Source: Selaginella moellendorffii (lineage: Eukaryota; Streptophyta; Lycopodiopsida; Selaginellales; Selaginellaceae). Taken from it: a DNA stretch of 64,000 bases. Both the position numbers and the translations under genes were made by a program. The notes below the pieces were generated by a model. The model was not told the origin of the DNA. It saw only the letters and a list, made by a program, of their open reading frames with translations, and did no database searches. Below, piece after piece: positions 34,501 to 44,749 of this stretch. The stretch's first letter is position 1. Every line of letters begins with the position of its first letter. The stretch lies in contig NW_003314364.1 of assembly GCF_000143415.4 (NCBI RefSeq), positions 236,396-300,395 on the forward strand, in the 5' to 3' direction.

Positions 34501-35395
34501 CCGTCATGGAATGTGTTGCAGGCCCAACACATTTCCCAAGCCTTAAAGGTTGCGAGCAGCTTCATGACATACGAGGGTGTGGTTGTCATGATCCTTCCTC
34601 GCTCTCTAATGTGGGAAGGCCTTCTCGCACACTTGGCTGACAACGATGATGGATTTGTTGAGTTTTCATCTGGCTGCCTTCTTTCGAGTATGGCGGTGGA
34701 CACAAAAGGCACTAGCAGGCAGACGCGAAAGGTGTGTGACTTCTTTATCTATAAATTAACTCTATTCTATTTTTTTTTTCCAGATTTATTCCTGGAACTA
34801 CCATGCTCTATGCCACATTGGGAACCGGCGTAATGCCACACGAGCTGACGAGCGTGCTGCTCTTGCTTTACCAGGATATGACAGCTCTACAGACATCATC
34901 CCAAATGTGATTGACTCGGACGTTCTTCACCCAGCGTTCCCTGGTTATCGACATCGTTCGGTCACGGCCATGCAAATCTTGTTGGAGTTATTTTGTCCGC
35001 CAAAGGGGATTGTGCTTGATGCTACAGCAGGATTTGGATCAATGGTGCAGGCAGCAAAAGAGACAGGCCGAGCGGTTTTTGCACTTGAGAAGGAGGGTGC
35101 CTTTGAGGACATTCTTAGGAGATTTTGCGACAGGTGATGTTAGTGCTTGAAATAATCTATAATATTTATTCTCAAATGTTTCTATTTTATTAGGTCTACA
35201 CTTATCACACACAGTGTTTCAGTCCACACGCTTGATCTTGATGATATGGATGATCATATGGACCAAAGTCAATTCCACTTACCTATTTATGCTGAACGTA
35301 TGGCACAACATTACATACAACACGAGCCTATAGTGAAGGAGCATTCCACTATACCCATTTCTACTTTTCTGGATATGGAAGCAGAAGAAGATTGA
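31546..35395 (+). CDS. ParB-like domain / beta-class DNA methyltransferase fusion, element B
   Basis: Eleven exons (31546-31554, 31608-32614, 32662-32872, 32921-33119, 33171-33543, 33601-33809, 33874-34065, 34127-34242, 34297-34731, 34784-35133, 35194-35395) join in phase to 1100 residues. A 9-base first exon encodes MPQ. After a Gly/Ala/Glu-rich segment, residues about 285-297 read VIDGNHRWLAFW, like the ParB GNHR/GERR signature. Near residue 822 DFIFFDLPDGM resembles methyltransferase motif IV, and near 994 VLDATAGFGSM resembles motif I; IV before I is the beta class, methylating N4 of cytosine or N6 of adenine. DLPD departs from the usual D/S-P-P-Y/W, so activity is uncertain. Exon ends are set by eye; introns rule out bacterial contamination. 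Confidence 0.78.
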
Positions 35396-35463
35396 ATATA
35401 TTCTGATTTTAATATAAATTATATTGTTTAATATATTATTTTCTTTTTTTGTAGACTAAAAGA

Positions 35464-35558
35464 TTAGTTCATGTCGAACCAATAATCTACATGAGCTTAT
35501 GGAATACCTTAAACACCTAGATTTTATGTTAAAAATTCTTGGTTCAGGACGAACTAAG
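35464..35558. promoter_or_regulatory. Right subterminal palindromes of element B (two)
   Basis: TTAGTTC-ATGTC-GAACCAA lies at 35464-35482 and CTTGGTTC-AGGAC-GAACTAAG at 35538-35558, about 110-200 bases from the right end. They share the half-site of the left subterminal copy and of the central array, with a five-base rather than six-base spacer. Each has one mismatched arm position. Confidence 0.68.
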
Positions 35559-35672
35559 GTAGTGCCATTAAACTTTCGCTAGTTAGGGGATTGTATTGAC
35601 TTCCGTTGACTTTCGTTGACTTTCATTGACTTGAGCTCAGCTCGTGAGCTCAGCTCAAAAACTACCCAGCCC

Positions 35673-37384
35673 CGTTCAGTTCCATCCATGCCTTAGCAAG
35701 TATTCACAGGGATGAACCTACCCAATAACTTAGGGAGTGGTTCTTCAATCTGGGCATGGTCACCTTATAATCCCACACACCGATAGGCCTTGATATGCCC
35801 ATCACTAAGCTTGCCAAAATCCCATTTTTGGCTTTGTTTAAATTGGGTAAACGGATTCCTCCCGTCTCCACAACCTTGGACGTTTGGATGGCATATCCTA
35901 TCCATCATTCGCAAGGGATTTAGTCCCTTGGGCCTTATTTATTGCCCTCGTGACACTAAACACCACCTTTTGGTGTTCCAGAGTGTTTGGGTGTCCTAAT
36001 GATGATCTCTTTGACAATGAGCATTTCCTTTTTCGACATTGACTCTCTATATCGCAACATAAACAATTTATCCCTCGTAAGGGTATATCTAACTTCCTTA
36101 TGCCATTAAGAAGTCTTGGGTAGCTACTTTTTACCCGTTTAACCAATTATCTTGCACCGCTTGCTTAGTTGCCCCATAGTTGTCAAGTCCTACAACTCAT
36201 TGCTTGGTGCTTCCACACCTCCATCATTATCTAGGTCACCACACTCCAACCACATGCCTTCCAACTTAGGCTATGCCATTCCCTTGGCAAGGGGTTCTCA
36301 TGAACCCATCAACATAACTTCAAGGTATCTCACTTTGGCACATTTGGTATCTCCACACCAATGGCTCCACAAGCCTACCTCTATGACACTTCTTACTTGT
36401 GTCTAGGTCTTTGCCAAGATTAAAGCAATCATTTTTCATGCCAACTACTGCACCATAATGTTCACACACAACTCTATGCCGAAATTGCTTTTTTTTTGGG
36501 GAACACCTTTCCCACGACTTTAGTATAGCACATTCTGCCATCGATGAGATACCCTTTGTTCTCATCCTTGGATCTTATGATCCCCCCCCCCCCCCATCTT
36601 TTATGGGGTACAACATACCTTAGTTCAAATGCTTCCATCAATCCTTTAGGATTATTCCTTGACTCTATTTGAGTCATCCAGCTTTTTGGACTTTGTCATC
36701 CAACGACCCATGAGGTCCTACCTTTGAGGTGCCAACTCACTGGAATACAACTTCTTGTATTCAAGTCCTACTCACAAGGACCATCTTTGCAAGTATTACT
36801 CCGACACTTGATTTGTTCTCTTGGGGCAACCTTTTGCCCCTTATGACCACTTGTCTATGTGATGAGAATACCAACTCATCTTTTGAGTACACCCCCAACT
36901 CTTTGGGTTTTCCAGCATTTATTAAAGGTAGCTCTGGCTACCATTTCAAGGACTTGTATCCTTCTCCGTATTTGACCTCCCGTGGTCATTCCTTCTAGTC
37001 TCACATTCACGAGCACCAACCTCAACTATATGAGGATAATTTTGTGACTCCTTTATTGCTTTGGAGTCTCTATCTTTCCTGTGATCCCAACTATAGTTGT
37101 TTACCACAACTACATTAGTCAGTTGGCTACGTCAAACACTCATCTGGATCTCATCCTCAACTCTTTGAGGAAACCCTTATACTGTTCCCAAGATCCCAAA
37201 GTCATTCCCTTACTGGCCCCTTTTCTACCCACCACATCGTACCCAAGTTCACGCATGAACTTGAGTGGAGAGCCATGTCCTCTCAACATGCTACTCCTCA
37301 AGGATAGGCCCACTCCTAGGACCTTCTGATGCCAATATCAATGGTGATATACTTGAGCACCAATAAAAGTCGGACTATGGAACA
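35673..37384 (-). mobile_element. Internal region of LTR element D, decayed
   Basis: It lies between element B and a primer-binding site. No gag or pol motif can be read in any frame, and short open frames are broken. It is either a non-coding interior or heavily decayed. It contains a poly-C run near 36584-36595. Confidence 0.5.
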
Positions 37385-37396
37385 GCTCCGATACCA
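37385..37396 (-). promoter_or_regulatory. Primer-binding site of element D
   Basis: The minus strand reads TGGTATCGGAGC, initiator tRNA-Met type, identical to the site at 2968-2979. It lies three bases inside the LTR end TGTAAGTGATG at 37400. Confidence 0.85.
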
Positions 37397-37399
37397 AGT

Positions 37400-38986
37400 T
37401 GTAAGTGATGAAATTTTCTATTCTACTTTAGTCACTTAACCGCACCTCCAACCACTTGGAGGAGTCTCATTCACAACCTCCATAAGTCCCATTTAGGACT
37501 TGGGGCTTGTTATCCCTAAGAATGGCATCTATGCCACTCAACCTTTGCACTTGGCACAAGTGCTCCACGTGTCTGATCCCATGACTGACACCCCAAGATA
37601 CCACTAACATATCAGCCCGTTACGCTAGACCATCCCCATTCACCTTGGTCACATCAGTGGTCCAACACCACCTGCATTACAATCCCATCTCTCCAAGACT
37701 GGGCCATCCGTCCATGAGTGGTCATCCCTGATCCACTCCTTAGCATCCTTAGGATGCCCATAGACATGGGAAATAGCCTTCCCCAATATCTCCTTTCCAA
37801 TCCACACCAAGTCCCTTCCTGTCCATGGCTATGTTCGCCAACACTGCCACTAGATCGAGGCCCATAGGCTCGACCTCTAAGTCCCACTGTCCTTTGGGAC
37901 CTCCTCACTATGTGACCATATCCATGGTCACTGCACTAGAGGGTTGCTCCTCTTCCTTTTCACCGTCTGGGACTTTGGGAAAACATTTCGGAACACCGTG
38001 ACGCGAGCCTCGTGGGTACTCTCCCCGCCTTCTGCCTTTGGGTGCTCTAGCTGTGGGCTTAGAGTGAGGTTCCATTGAGCCACACCAAGTATCCAAGTAG
38101 GTAGTGCCACCCACACTTGGACTAAGAGCATCGGCCAGTCGATCTCCCAGGGGAACTAGAGCCGGCTCTTGAACACTTCACTAAGCTACCTCGCTTGTCA
38201 ATCCGTGTTCACTCTAGTCTTGGACTTCCCAATGGGCACCTCATCACCCAACACTGGGTACAGCCCTCCTGGGCCAAACTAGCCTTTCCTGGCCAAATTC
38301 GCTCCACTACAGTCCTCCCCCTACTATACTTTTGGAGCTCACCAAAAGCTGGGAGACAAACGCTTTGGGCTTTCACCCTCTTAGACTCGAACTCAGACTC
38401 GGACTTAGACTCAGACTCAGACTCGGACTCGGACTCGGGCTCGGGCTTGGTCTCGGCCTCAGCCTCGGTCTCGGTCTCGGTTTCGGTCTCAGTCTCGGTC
38501 CCGGTCTCGGTCCCGACCTCGGACTCCATCTCGAGTCCTTCTCGGACTCCATCTCGGATTCCATCTCGGGTCCATCTCGGACTCCATCTCGGGTCCATCT
38601 CAGACTCCATCTTGGGTCCATCTCGGACTCCATCTCGGGTCCATCTCGAACTCCATCTCAGGTCCATCTCGAACTCCATCTCAGGTCCATCTCGGACTCC
38701 GTCTCGGGTCCATCTCAGACTCCACCTCGGCCTCCAACTCGTGTCCATCTTGGACTCTTCCATGTGTCATGTGTTGGTCCTTTTGGAGCCCTTTTTGGAG
38801 CCTCGCTTATTGCTTGTTTCGTGCTTATTCCTCGAGCACTTTGTTGGGAGTTCCACTCCCGCTCTTGACCTTTCAAGTCGGAGCTTTCATTCCAAACATG
38901 TTACGCTCGTTTGGCTTTCACTTTGGCCACTACCATGTGGCACCCTTTCGGCTCCACTTTGGGGCCTAGGGATTTTGTGTCTCACA
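37400..38986 (-). repeat. 5' LTR of element D (1587 bp)
   Basis: The plus strand reads TGTAAGTGATG..GTGTCTCACA, giving TG..CA ends. The outer end is confirmed by the matching start TGTGAGACAC of the copy at 25394, and the inner end by the primer-binding site. A second relative occupies about 5800-6719. It contains a minisatellite and a conserved block with GGCCAGGAAAGGCCAG on the reverse strand. Directly beyond 38986 lies a gypsy integrase reading frame, so D appears inserted in another gypsy element. Confidence 0.88.
38385..38760. repeat. Minisatellite of CTCGGACTCCAT-type units in the D LTR
   Basis: Twelve-base and six-base-period units (CTCGGACTCCAT, CTCGGGTCCAT, TCGGTCTCGG) are arranged as the mirror image of 25590-26050. 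It matches the other LTR copies in position within the LTR, so it is an inherited part of the LTR that has expanded differently in each copy. Confidence 0.88.
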
Positions 38987-39173
38987 TGGTGGATGCATTA
39001 ATTACTCAAGTTTTATTCCACTATCATGATCGTCCAAAGGCTGGTCATTTTGGGGGGAAGAAGACATATGAGTTGATTAAGTGCAACTTTTATTGGAGGA
39101 ATATAAAGGTTGATTGGAGGAATATAAAGGTTGATATCCTCAAGTATTATAAATTATACAAGCTTTGTCAATG
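38987..39173 (+). pseudogene. gypsy integrase fragment (zinc-binding H2C2 part)
   Basis: The frame reads HYHDRPKAGHFGGKKTYELI then FYW and a final KLCQ, the histidine-cysteine zinc-binding N-terminus of a gypsy integrase. A 21-base piece encoding WRNIKVD is tandemly doubled. The frame is cut at 39173 by element C and resumes at 50079. Confidence 0.82.
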
Positions 39174-39615
39174 AAGCTCTATTTCGTTAAAGTGGGAATT
39201 GTCATTATCCCACTTGTAAAATAAGGTTTCCAAACCTTTATATAGTATATAAATATAACAAAATTCAACTGCATTGAGGCACATGCCATTTTATTTTAAA
39301 CAAGGAAATGTCTACTCAATCACTTCTCCTCCCCTTGCCACTGCTTCACCTCTCTCTTCTCCTTGTCATCGTCGTCCAATTTCTTTCCATCCTTTTAATA
39401 TTGGCTCAGTTGCTCCGAGTCTAGGTGGAGCCCAAGTCCCCATTCAATCTTTACTTTCCCCTTATTAATAAAACAACTTCGCAGACTTCCAATAACATGC
39501 TGTAACACTTCTAGTATAATGCAAATCCTCTCAAAGAATTGTCTTTTAATATTAATACAATGGCATGGAACCCCATGCCATAATAAGTTACATTTTTAAA
39601 TAAATACATGCCATC

Positions 39616-40500
39616 TCAGACTGTTATTTTTTGCCTCCAACGCCTATACAATAATCTTGGAATTTCATCACTCTCCACACTATCAGGATTTAAACCCAAT
39701 AGTAATGCCATCTCTTCTCTAATACGTCCACGCTCATGTTCAGTGGTCGAAGAACCCATCCGGTTGAGCAGATTATGGAGATGCGGATAGTGCTTGGCTA
39801 GACAATATACATGCCATAAATGATGACTGGTGTTTGTCCGATCAAATGGCTTCTGATATACCATTCCATCTGCCATTTGGTTGATTTTTGCAGCCACCTC
39901 CTGGACTGGCCGGTTCTCTATCACCATCGCTTCAAGCCGTTTTGCAAGGTCCCCCAGAACATACGGTTTCTTCTCCCTAGTTTCCATACTGCAAGAGATG
40001 GGGTGCACTGCATATGTGTGCGTGTTCATTGCAGTTTTAATCGGCGAGTCATCGATGATGAGGATTTCACTTGACCTAGCAGTCCGGTTCATCACTACAG
40101 CCTCTGGCTTGACGAAGATGGGCTTGCTACCCCTCACATGGACCATAGTCAAGCAATCCTCCTGCGTTAGGAGAAAGTCAAATGGTAATATTACTCACGT
40201 CTAATCGTGCATCATCTGTAGCAACGTTAATGCATTGTGGCGCATCATGGATGTCCAAACTCCCAATTGCAAATTGAACCCGGCCCTCTGTTTTAAGTGT
40301 CGCATGGTCATTATTAGATCCCGCAGTTTCTCCCGTGTGATTAATGTGAATCTGTCTTTTTTGACCAACTTGCGACTGCAGGCTTTGGAGGGTGCAGTGA
40401 CATTCGAGGACGAGCCACGCTCATGGGAGAAAAGGACACCGTTCAGATCAAAAACGATACAGTACTTTCGCCGTGACTCTGAAATGAAATGCGTCAGCAT
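39616..40500 (-). CDS. HAD-superfamily phosphatase, NLI/FCP1-like, element C
   Basis: Two exons (40199-40500 and 39616-40161) flank a 37-base interval with GTGAGT..GCAG ends; that is very short for an intron. The N-terminal part has CIVFDLNGVLFSHERGS, the HAD motif I with Asn in place of the second Asp. DLNG is also seen in a plant group of NLI-interacting-factor-like HAD proteins, so this need not mean loss of function. Motif III is ILIIDDSPIK. An in-frame TAG lies just before the intron (MMHD-stop), where the copy at 20345 has CAG. It may be a separate gene or the 3' end of the long minus-strand gene next to it. Confidence 0.72.
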
Positions 40501-40528
40501 AAAAAATGGTACAAGTCAATTTTACCAT

Positions 40529-43500
40529 CTACAATATTAGCGAATGGTGCTCCCGATGGTCGTTCAGAGGTTTTGGTCGAGGAAACGTGAAGGGCGGAAA
40601 TACTCTCCTCTGCAATGTGGGGTCAATCGCATCCGATGGCGTGTGGGCACATGCCATTTCAGCTGTAGACTCTGGTACAACTGGCTCAACAGTGGCATGG
40701 GGTGGTTCCGATGGCATGTGATCACACGCCATTTCAGCTGGTGCCTCCGTTGGCAAAGTGGACATGACCGAACAGGCAGCAGGGGCGGTGTAGGGAGGTT
40801 CCAACGGCGCGTAGTCAGACGATTGGGCACACGTTGAGTCCGTTGGAAATGAGGATACGACCGGCTCGGCGGCTGGGGCGGCCTCATGCGGGTCCAATGG
40901 CGCCTGGTCACCGTCAGTTGGATACGTGGACAAGATTGACTCAGTGGTATGGGCAGCATCAAGTGGAGCGTGGTCAGCTTGCTTGGCGTTGATATGGATA
41001 GTAGCCTCCACTAGCTCTGATGACTCTTGCAGGCAAGTAGAGTCCACTGGCATATGCATGTCCAAATATCTCCCTTCGATTGAGATGGTATCCTCCCTAC
41101 TGGCTACTAAAAACAAACTCATTAGCACATTGAATCGACTATACTGTATTTACCATCAACTGCTATTGGGCGCATTGCTGATTCTGAAGGATTGGACATA
41201 CGTTTCGACCCTTGCTTGGCACTATCCTTCCTCGACACGAAAGGCTAGAGTTTGTATCTTAATTCAACTGAATAATCTCTACTTACCATTTCTTCTGCGA
41301 CCTACATGGACAATGTTAGAAATGGTAAAAGGTTAGGAATGGATGTACTATTATTTACCTGATGGTTTGTCTTGTATGACCTTCCTCCGCTGCTCTTTGG
41401 CCACCTCAGGCTGGCCATCGTCGTCATCATCGTCATCGTCGTTATTGTGATCGTCACCATTGTGAGGACCATCCAAGTCCTCTTCATCCTCCTCTTCTTC
41501 GTCCTCCTCTTCTTTGTCCTCCTCTTCGTCCTTCTGCTCTTCCTGCTCATTATCTTTCTCTGGCTCCTCATCCCCCTCCTGCATTTCTTCCATAGGCTGC
41601 TTAGGCTGGATGGCTTGTTTTTCCAGGACCATCTTGGGAAAATCATCTGGCCGAGTCTCCATCTCAAAATACAAGACATCCATAGCCTATTTCAGTGCTT
41701 GACCTAGGACCGTATCCTCACCCGACTGTCTTAACATGGTTTCTGCACGTTCTTGCACCCTTCGAAGACGACGAGATGAGAAAAACGTGGCCCTGACTTG
41801 AAAAGCATCCCTCATCCATTGTACCTCTCCATTGAGATTGGGGAAGGGGAGTCCACCATAGGAATCTGAGTCAGGAGGTGGTGACTGGCTCCTTTCACTC
41901 AGCCCTTGATCTGCAATGAATGGCATGAGCACACACGCCATAACCGCGAGGCATTACCTATCATCTTTTCGTTGCCCTTCTTCCTTTTCGAATCAAACGC
42001 CTCTGATCCCGACGACTGTCCAACGTGCTTTCGCTTTTTATGACCACTGTCAGTTTGAGCTTGACTGGTGCTTGCCTGTTTTGCCTTTGAAGAAGTGTCT
42101 CCTGCAAGGAATGGCATGAGACCACACGCCATTGCAAATATAATTTGTACCTCCTTTTTTCCTATTGCTTGTCTGTTTGTCCTTCTTCGACGCGCCACCA
42201 GTGCGCTTTTCAGTCCTCGTGTCTGAATATTCACAACGATCTATAATCAAAATGGCGTGAGGCCTCACGTGACCTTACCTTGTGCAGGTTGTGAGCTCGG
42301 CCCAACATGGGTATCTTCAACAGTAGCTGTTAACGCCGTTTCAGCATCTGGGGGTGGCCACGCTCCTGCATACAGAGCTTGTGAGATAACATTTAAACTT
42401 AAAGTGCGTACTCACCAGGTTCGCAGAGAAGATACTGTTTTTCTTTGGCAACTGTAATTATATGCTCCATTGAAGTCACCTCTTCAATGGAGTTTGTCAC
42501 TGCAACACACGGGACACCCTTGAGTAGTGCGGCTCGAAAGAATAGTCTGCCGCAGTTGTACTCGACAACGCATTTGCCCTTGGTGTCACCCGCTATTGCG
42601 TTGAAGACCCAGCTGAGCATTTCCCATGCTGCACCTGGAGCTTTCTTTGGATTCGAAAGCTCCATAGCCGTCTTCAGTTCCTTAGGCACGGGTAAATTGA
42701 CCTCCCTCAGATCAATTCGATCGGCCTTGTCGAACGAAGCTGGGAAGTCACTCCAGTCCCACTCTGCTACAGGACCAATAACAAGGGCGAGTGTGAAGAT
42801 GCGAACATTCGTCGGTATCTTCTTCTTAGCCATTATCCCATGTATCTCCCGCATCTCCTTGCCTTTCAACCGAGCCTTCACCTCGTTCAAGGCCTTCCAG
42901 AACTTGTGATAGGATTCGGAGTCGTAGATCATATAGTGGACTGAAGATTCCACCTCCGCAAGTCCCACCATTAAGTCAATGATGGAGCTGACTTCGTCTG
43001 CATGAGTGATCTCCTCGTTTGTGAAGTCCATCACACAAAAGATGTTCTTGACCTGCTTTGACAAGGCGTTGAGCTTCAAATCATTGGGCTTCCGGCCGTC
43101 CTCCACACCCATTGAGTTTAGCAACTCCCCGTCATGGTACCTCCTCAGCACATCTACCCATTTGTCAAAAACAACTTTTGTCGTGAGTAGAATGTTATGG
43201 ATGCTGAGTGTGTCATTGAACCCTAGTGTTTTCGAGAGAAGACTCGAGAATTCCTGCAATGGAAATGGCGTGAGGCCACATGCTATGCCACATGCAACGA
43301 GGCTTACCTGCCAGGCGCTAGTTGCTAGTGCACGTCCTTGTCCTGGTTTTTGTGGCTTCTTCAGTTGAACCCAGAGCTTCCGTGTTCGTGCCAATGTCTC
43401 GTGCAGACCCGATTTGTAGCACGTTTCTTGCTTGACATTCTGCGCGTGGGAGATGGATATGATAGATCGGAGGGGCGAGTTGCCTTTTATCAGGCGGACA

Positions 43501-44749
43501 ACTCTTGTCTTGAAGACTTTCTTCACCTCCTCGCCCACCATAATATCCAGAACTATCTCTTGCATCGCTAAGCTAGAATGCTGCCCGGAGACGGCATAGA
43601 ACCGGATGTTCTGATCGTCCAACACCTTCCTATTGATCAAGTTTGGAAACCTCATCTCGCCCTTCATTGTTTGGTAGTAGGGGATCACGTATGCGATGTT
43701 GGGTGTTACTGGACTTGCCAGCATCTTCTGCTTCAGTTTCTCCACCCACTCATCAGATACTAGCCTGTGGTTGTATTTGCTTTGGATGTCAATACGGCTC
43801 ACGTCGATTGTATATACTTTGTTGGAATAGTAACAAGTACTATTATCTGCGACGATTTTTGCTGCCTCTTCTTGCTCTTTCTGCTCTTTGCGGCTCTTCT
43901 TTTTGGTGGGTGTAGTGTTCGAACCCGAGGCAATGGCATCACCGAGTAGCTTCTTTTTTGGAGCAGCAGAGTCGGATGTCGGCTTGAGCTTGACCACCCT
44001 TTTCTGCTTCGGGGTAGTTTCCAGATCGACCCCCTTCCCCTTCGCTTCGCGAACTGGAGGCACTCTCAACGGCTCAATGTTGGAATATAGTTTTTGAACA
44101 TCGCCGTAGGTGAGGTTCGTGGATTCCATGTGATCTTCATAGACCCGCAGCGTCTTTGAAATTGTGGGCCTCCTGGACAACCTCTCCCTAGCTCCCTCTA
44201 GGAATTCCTCATAGCCGTTGCCCCCCTCCGGGAAGCCGCTAGGATGTGCAAGGTGGATCTTGAAGGCGGACGCTGTCTCTACCACAAGTGCCAGTCCATA
44301 TTCTTGCATGGAACTGCATGGAGTGTCTGTCACTTGGATGAGGATCCCCATGCATTCTTTTCTCCCACCATCTGTGTTGTACAGCATCAGATCCTCGCCT
44401 TCCATCCCGAAAGTCCAACTGGTGAGCTCCTCCCCCTTCTCTGCATCCACATTGACAGTGGCTGGAAGAAGAACGCAATTCCTCGCCTGTTCAGAAATGC
44501 ACAACAATTAGAGCTGACAGATGAAAAGCTAGCAGCTGGAAATAACGTGAGGCCACATGCCATTCACCACTGCATCAGATGTCTTGAGGCTGCATCCTAA
44601 GATGGCGTGAGGCTACACGCCATCTGTAACCGGACTGCACTCGAGAGCCCAATCGGTGCATGCCAATGTTGCTACTGAATGGCATGTGGCCTCATGCCAT
44701 TTTCTACTTGGCCTAAAAGACTTACCATTTGAAGCCGAATGGAGGCCAT
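40529..44749 (-). pseudogene. ParB-like / methyltransferase-like protein of element C, with in-frame TAG
   Basis: Exons 44726-44749 (MASIRLQM), 43308-44486, 42416-43253, 42279-42377, 42151-42240, 41958-42101 and 41359-41910 join in phase; smaller exons down to 40529 are likely. Near residue 306 FYAVSGQHSSLAMQE resembles the ParB signature. Near residues 629-645 GKCVVEYNCGRLFFRAALLK aligns in position with motif I of the element B protein but lacks the glycine pattern, so the methyltransferase part looks decayed or repurposed. An acidic, Asp/Glu-rich tail follows. TAG at 41687-41689 interrupts exon 7 (QALK-stop-AMDV) while the frame continues. The last part (40529-41128) has Pro/Ala/Thr-rich repeats. 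Four introns each consist largely of one palindrome copy. Confidence 0.7.

Larger units (their letters stand above)
26826..35667. mobile_element. Element B: 8.84-kb DNA transposon with transposase and ParB-methyltransferase genes
   Basis: The ends are inverted: GGGTAGGTTTTGAGCT on the left and, read inward from the right, GGGTAGTTTTTGAGCT, followed on both sides by GAGCTCA/TGAGCTC motifs. A possible 5-bp target duplication AGCCC flanks it (26821-26825 and 35668-35672); that is short for a Mutator-like element, so it needs care. Inside are two divergent genes that look intact, with a 1.1-kb region between them holding a palindrome array, and related palindromes near each end. A decayed relative lies at 23030-25258. 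Confidence 0.82.

Noticed and set aside
31546-35395. Bacterial contamination as the source of the ParB-methyltransferase gene
   Set aside because: Ten introns with GT..AG ends, flanking plant transposon ends and a decayed relative nearby argue for a nuclear plant locus.
25394-38986. Pairing the LTRs at 25394 and 37400 as the two ends of one retrotransposon around element B
   Set aside because: They are in opposite orientation, and only the 37400 copy has a primer-binding site.
41372-41707. Leu/Val/Phe-rich plus-strand frame
   Set aside because: It is the antisense of the acidic Asp/Glu tail of the ParB-like gene.
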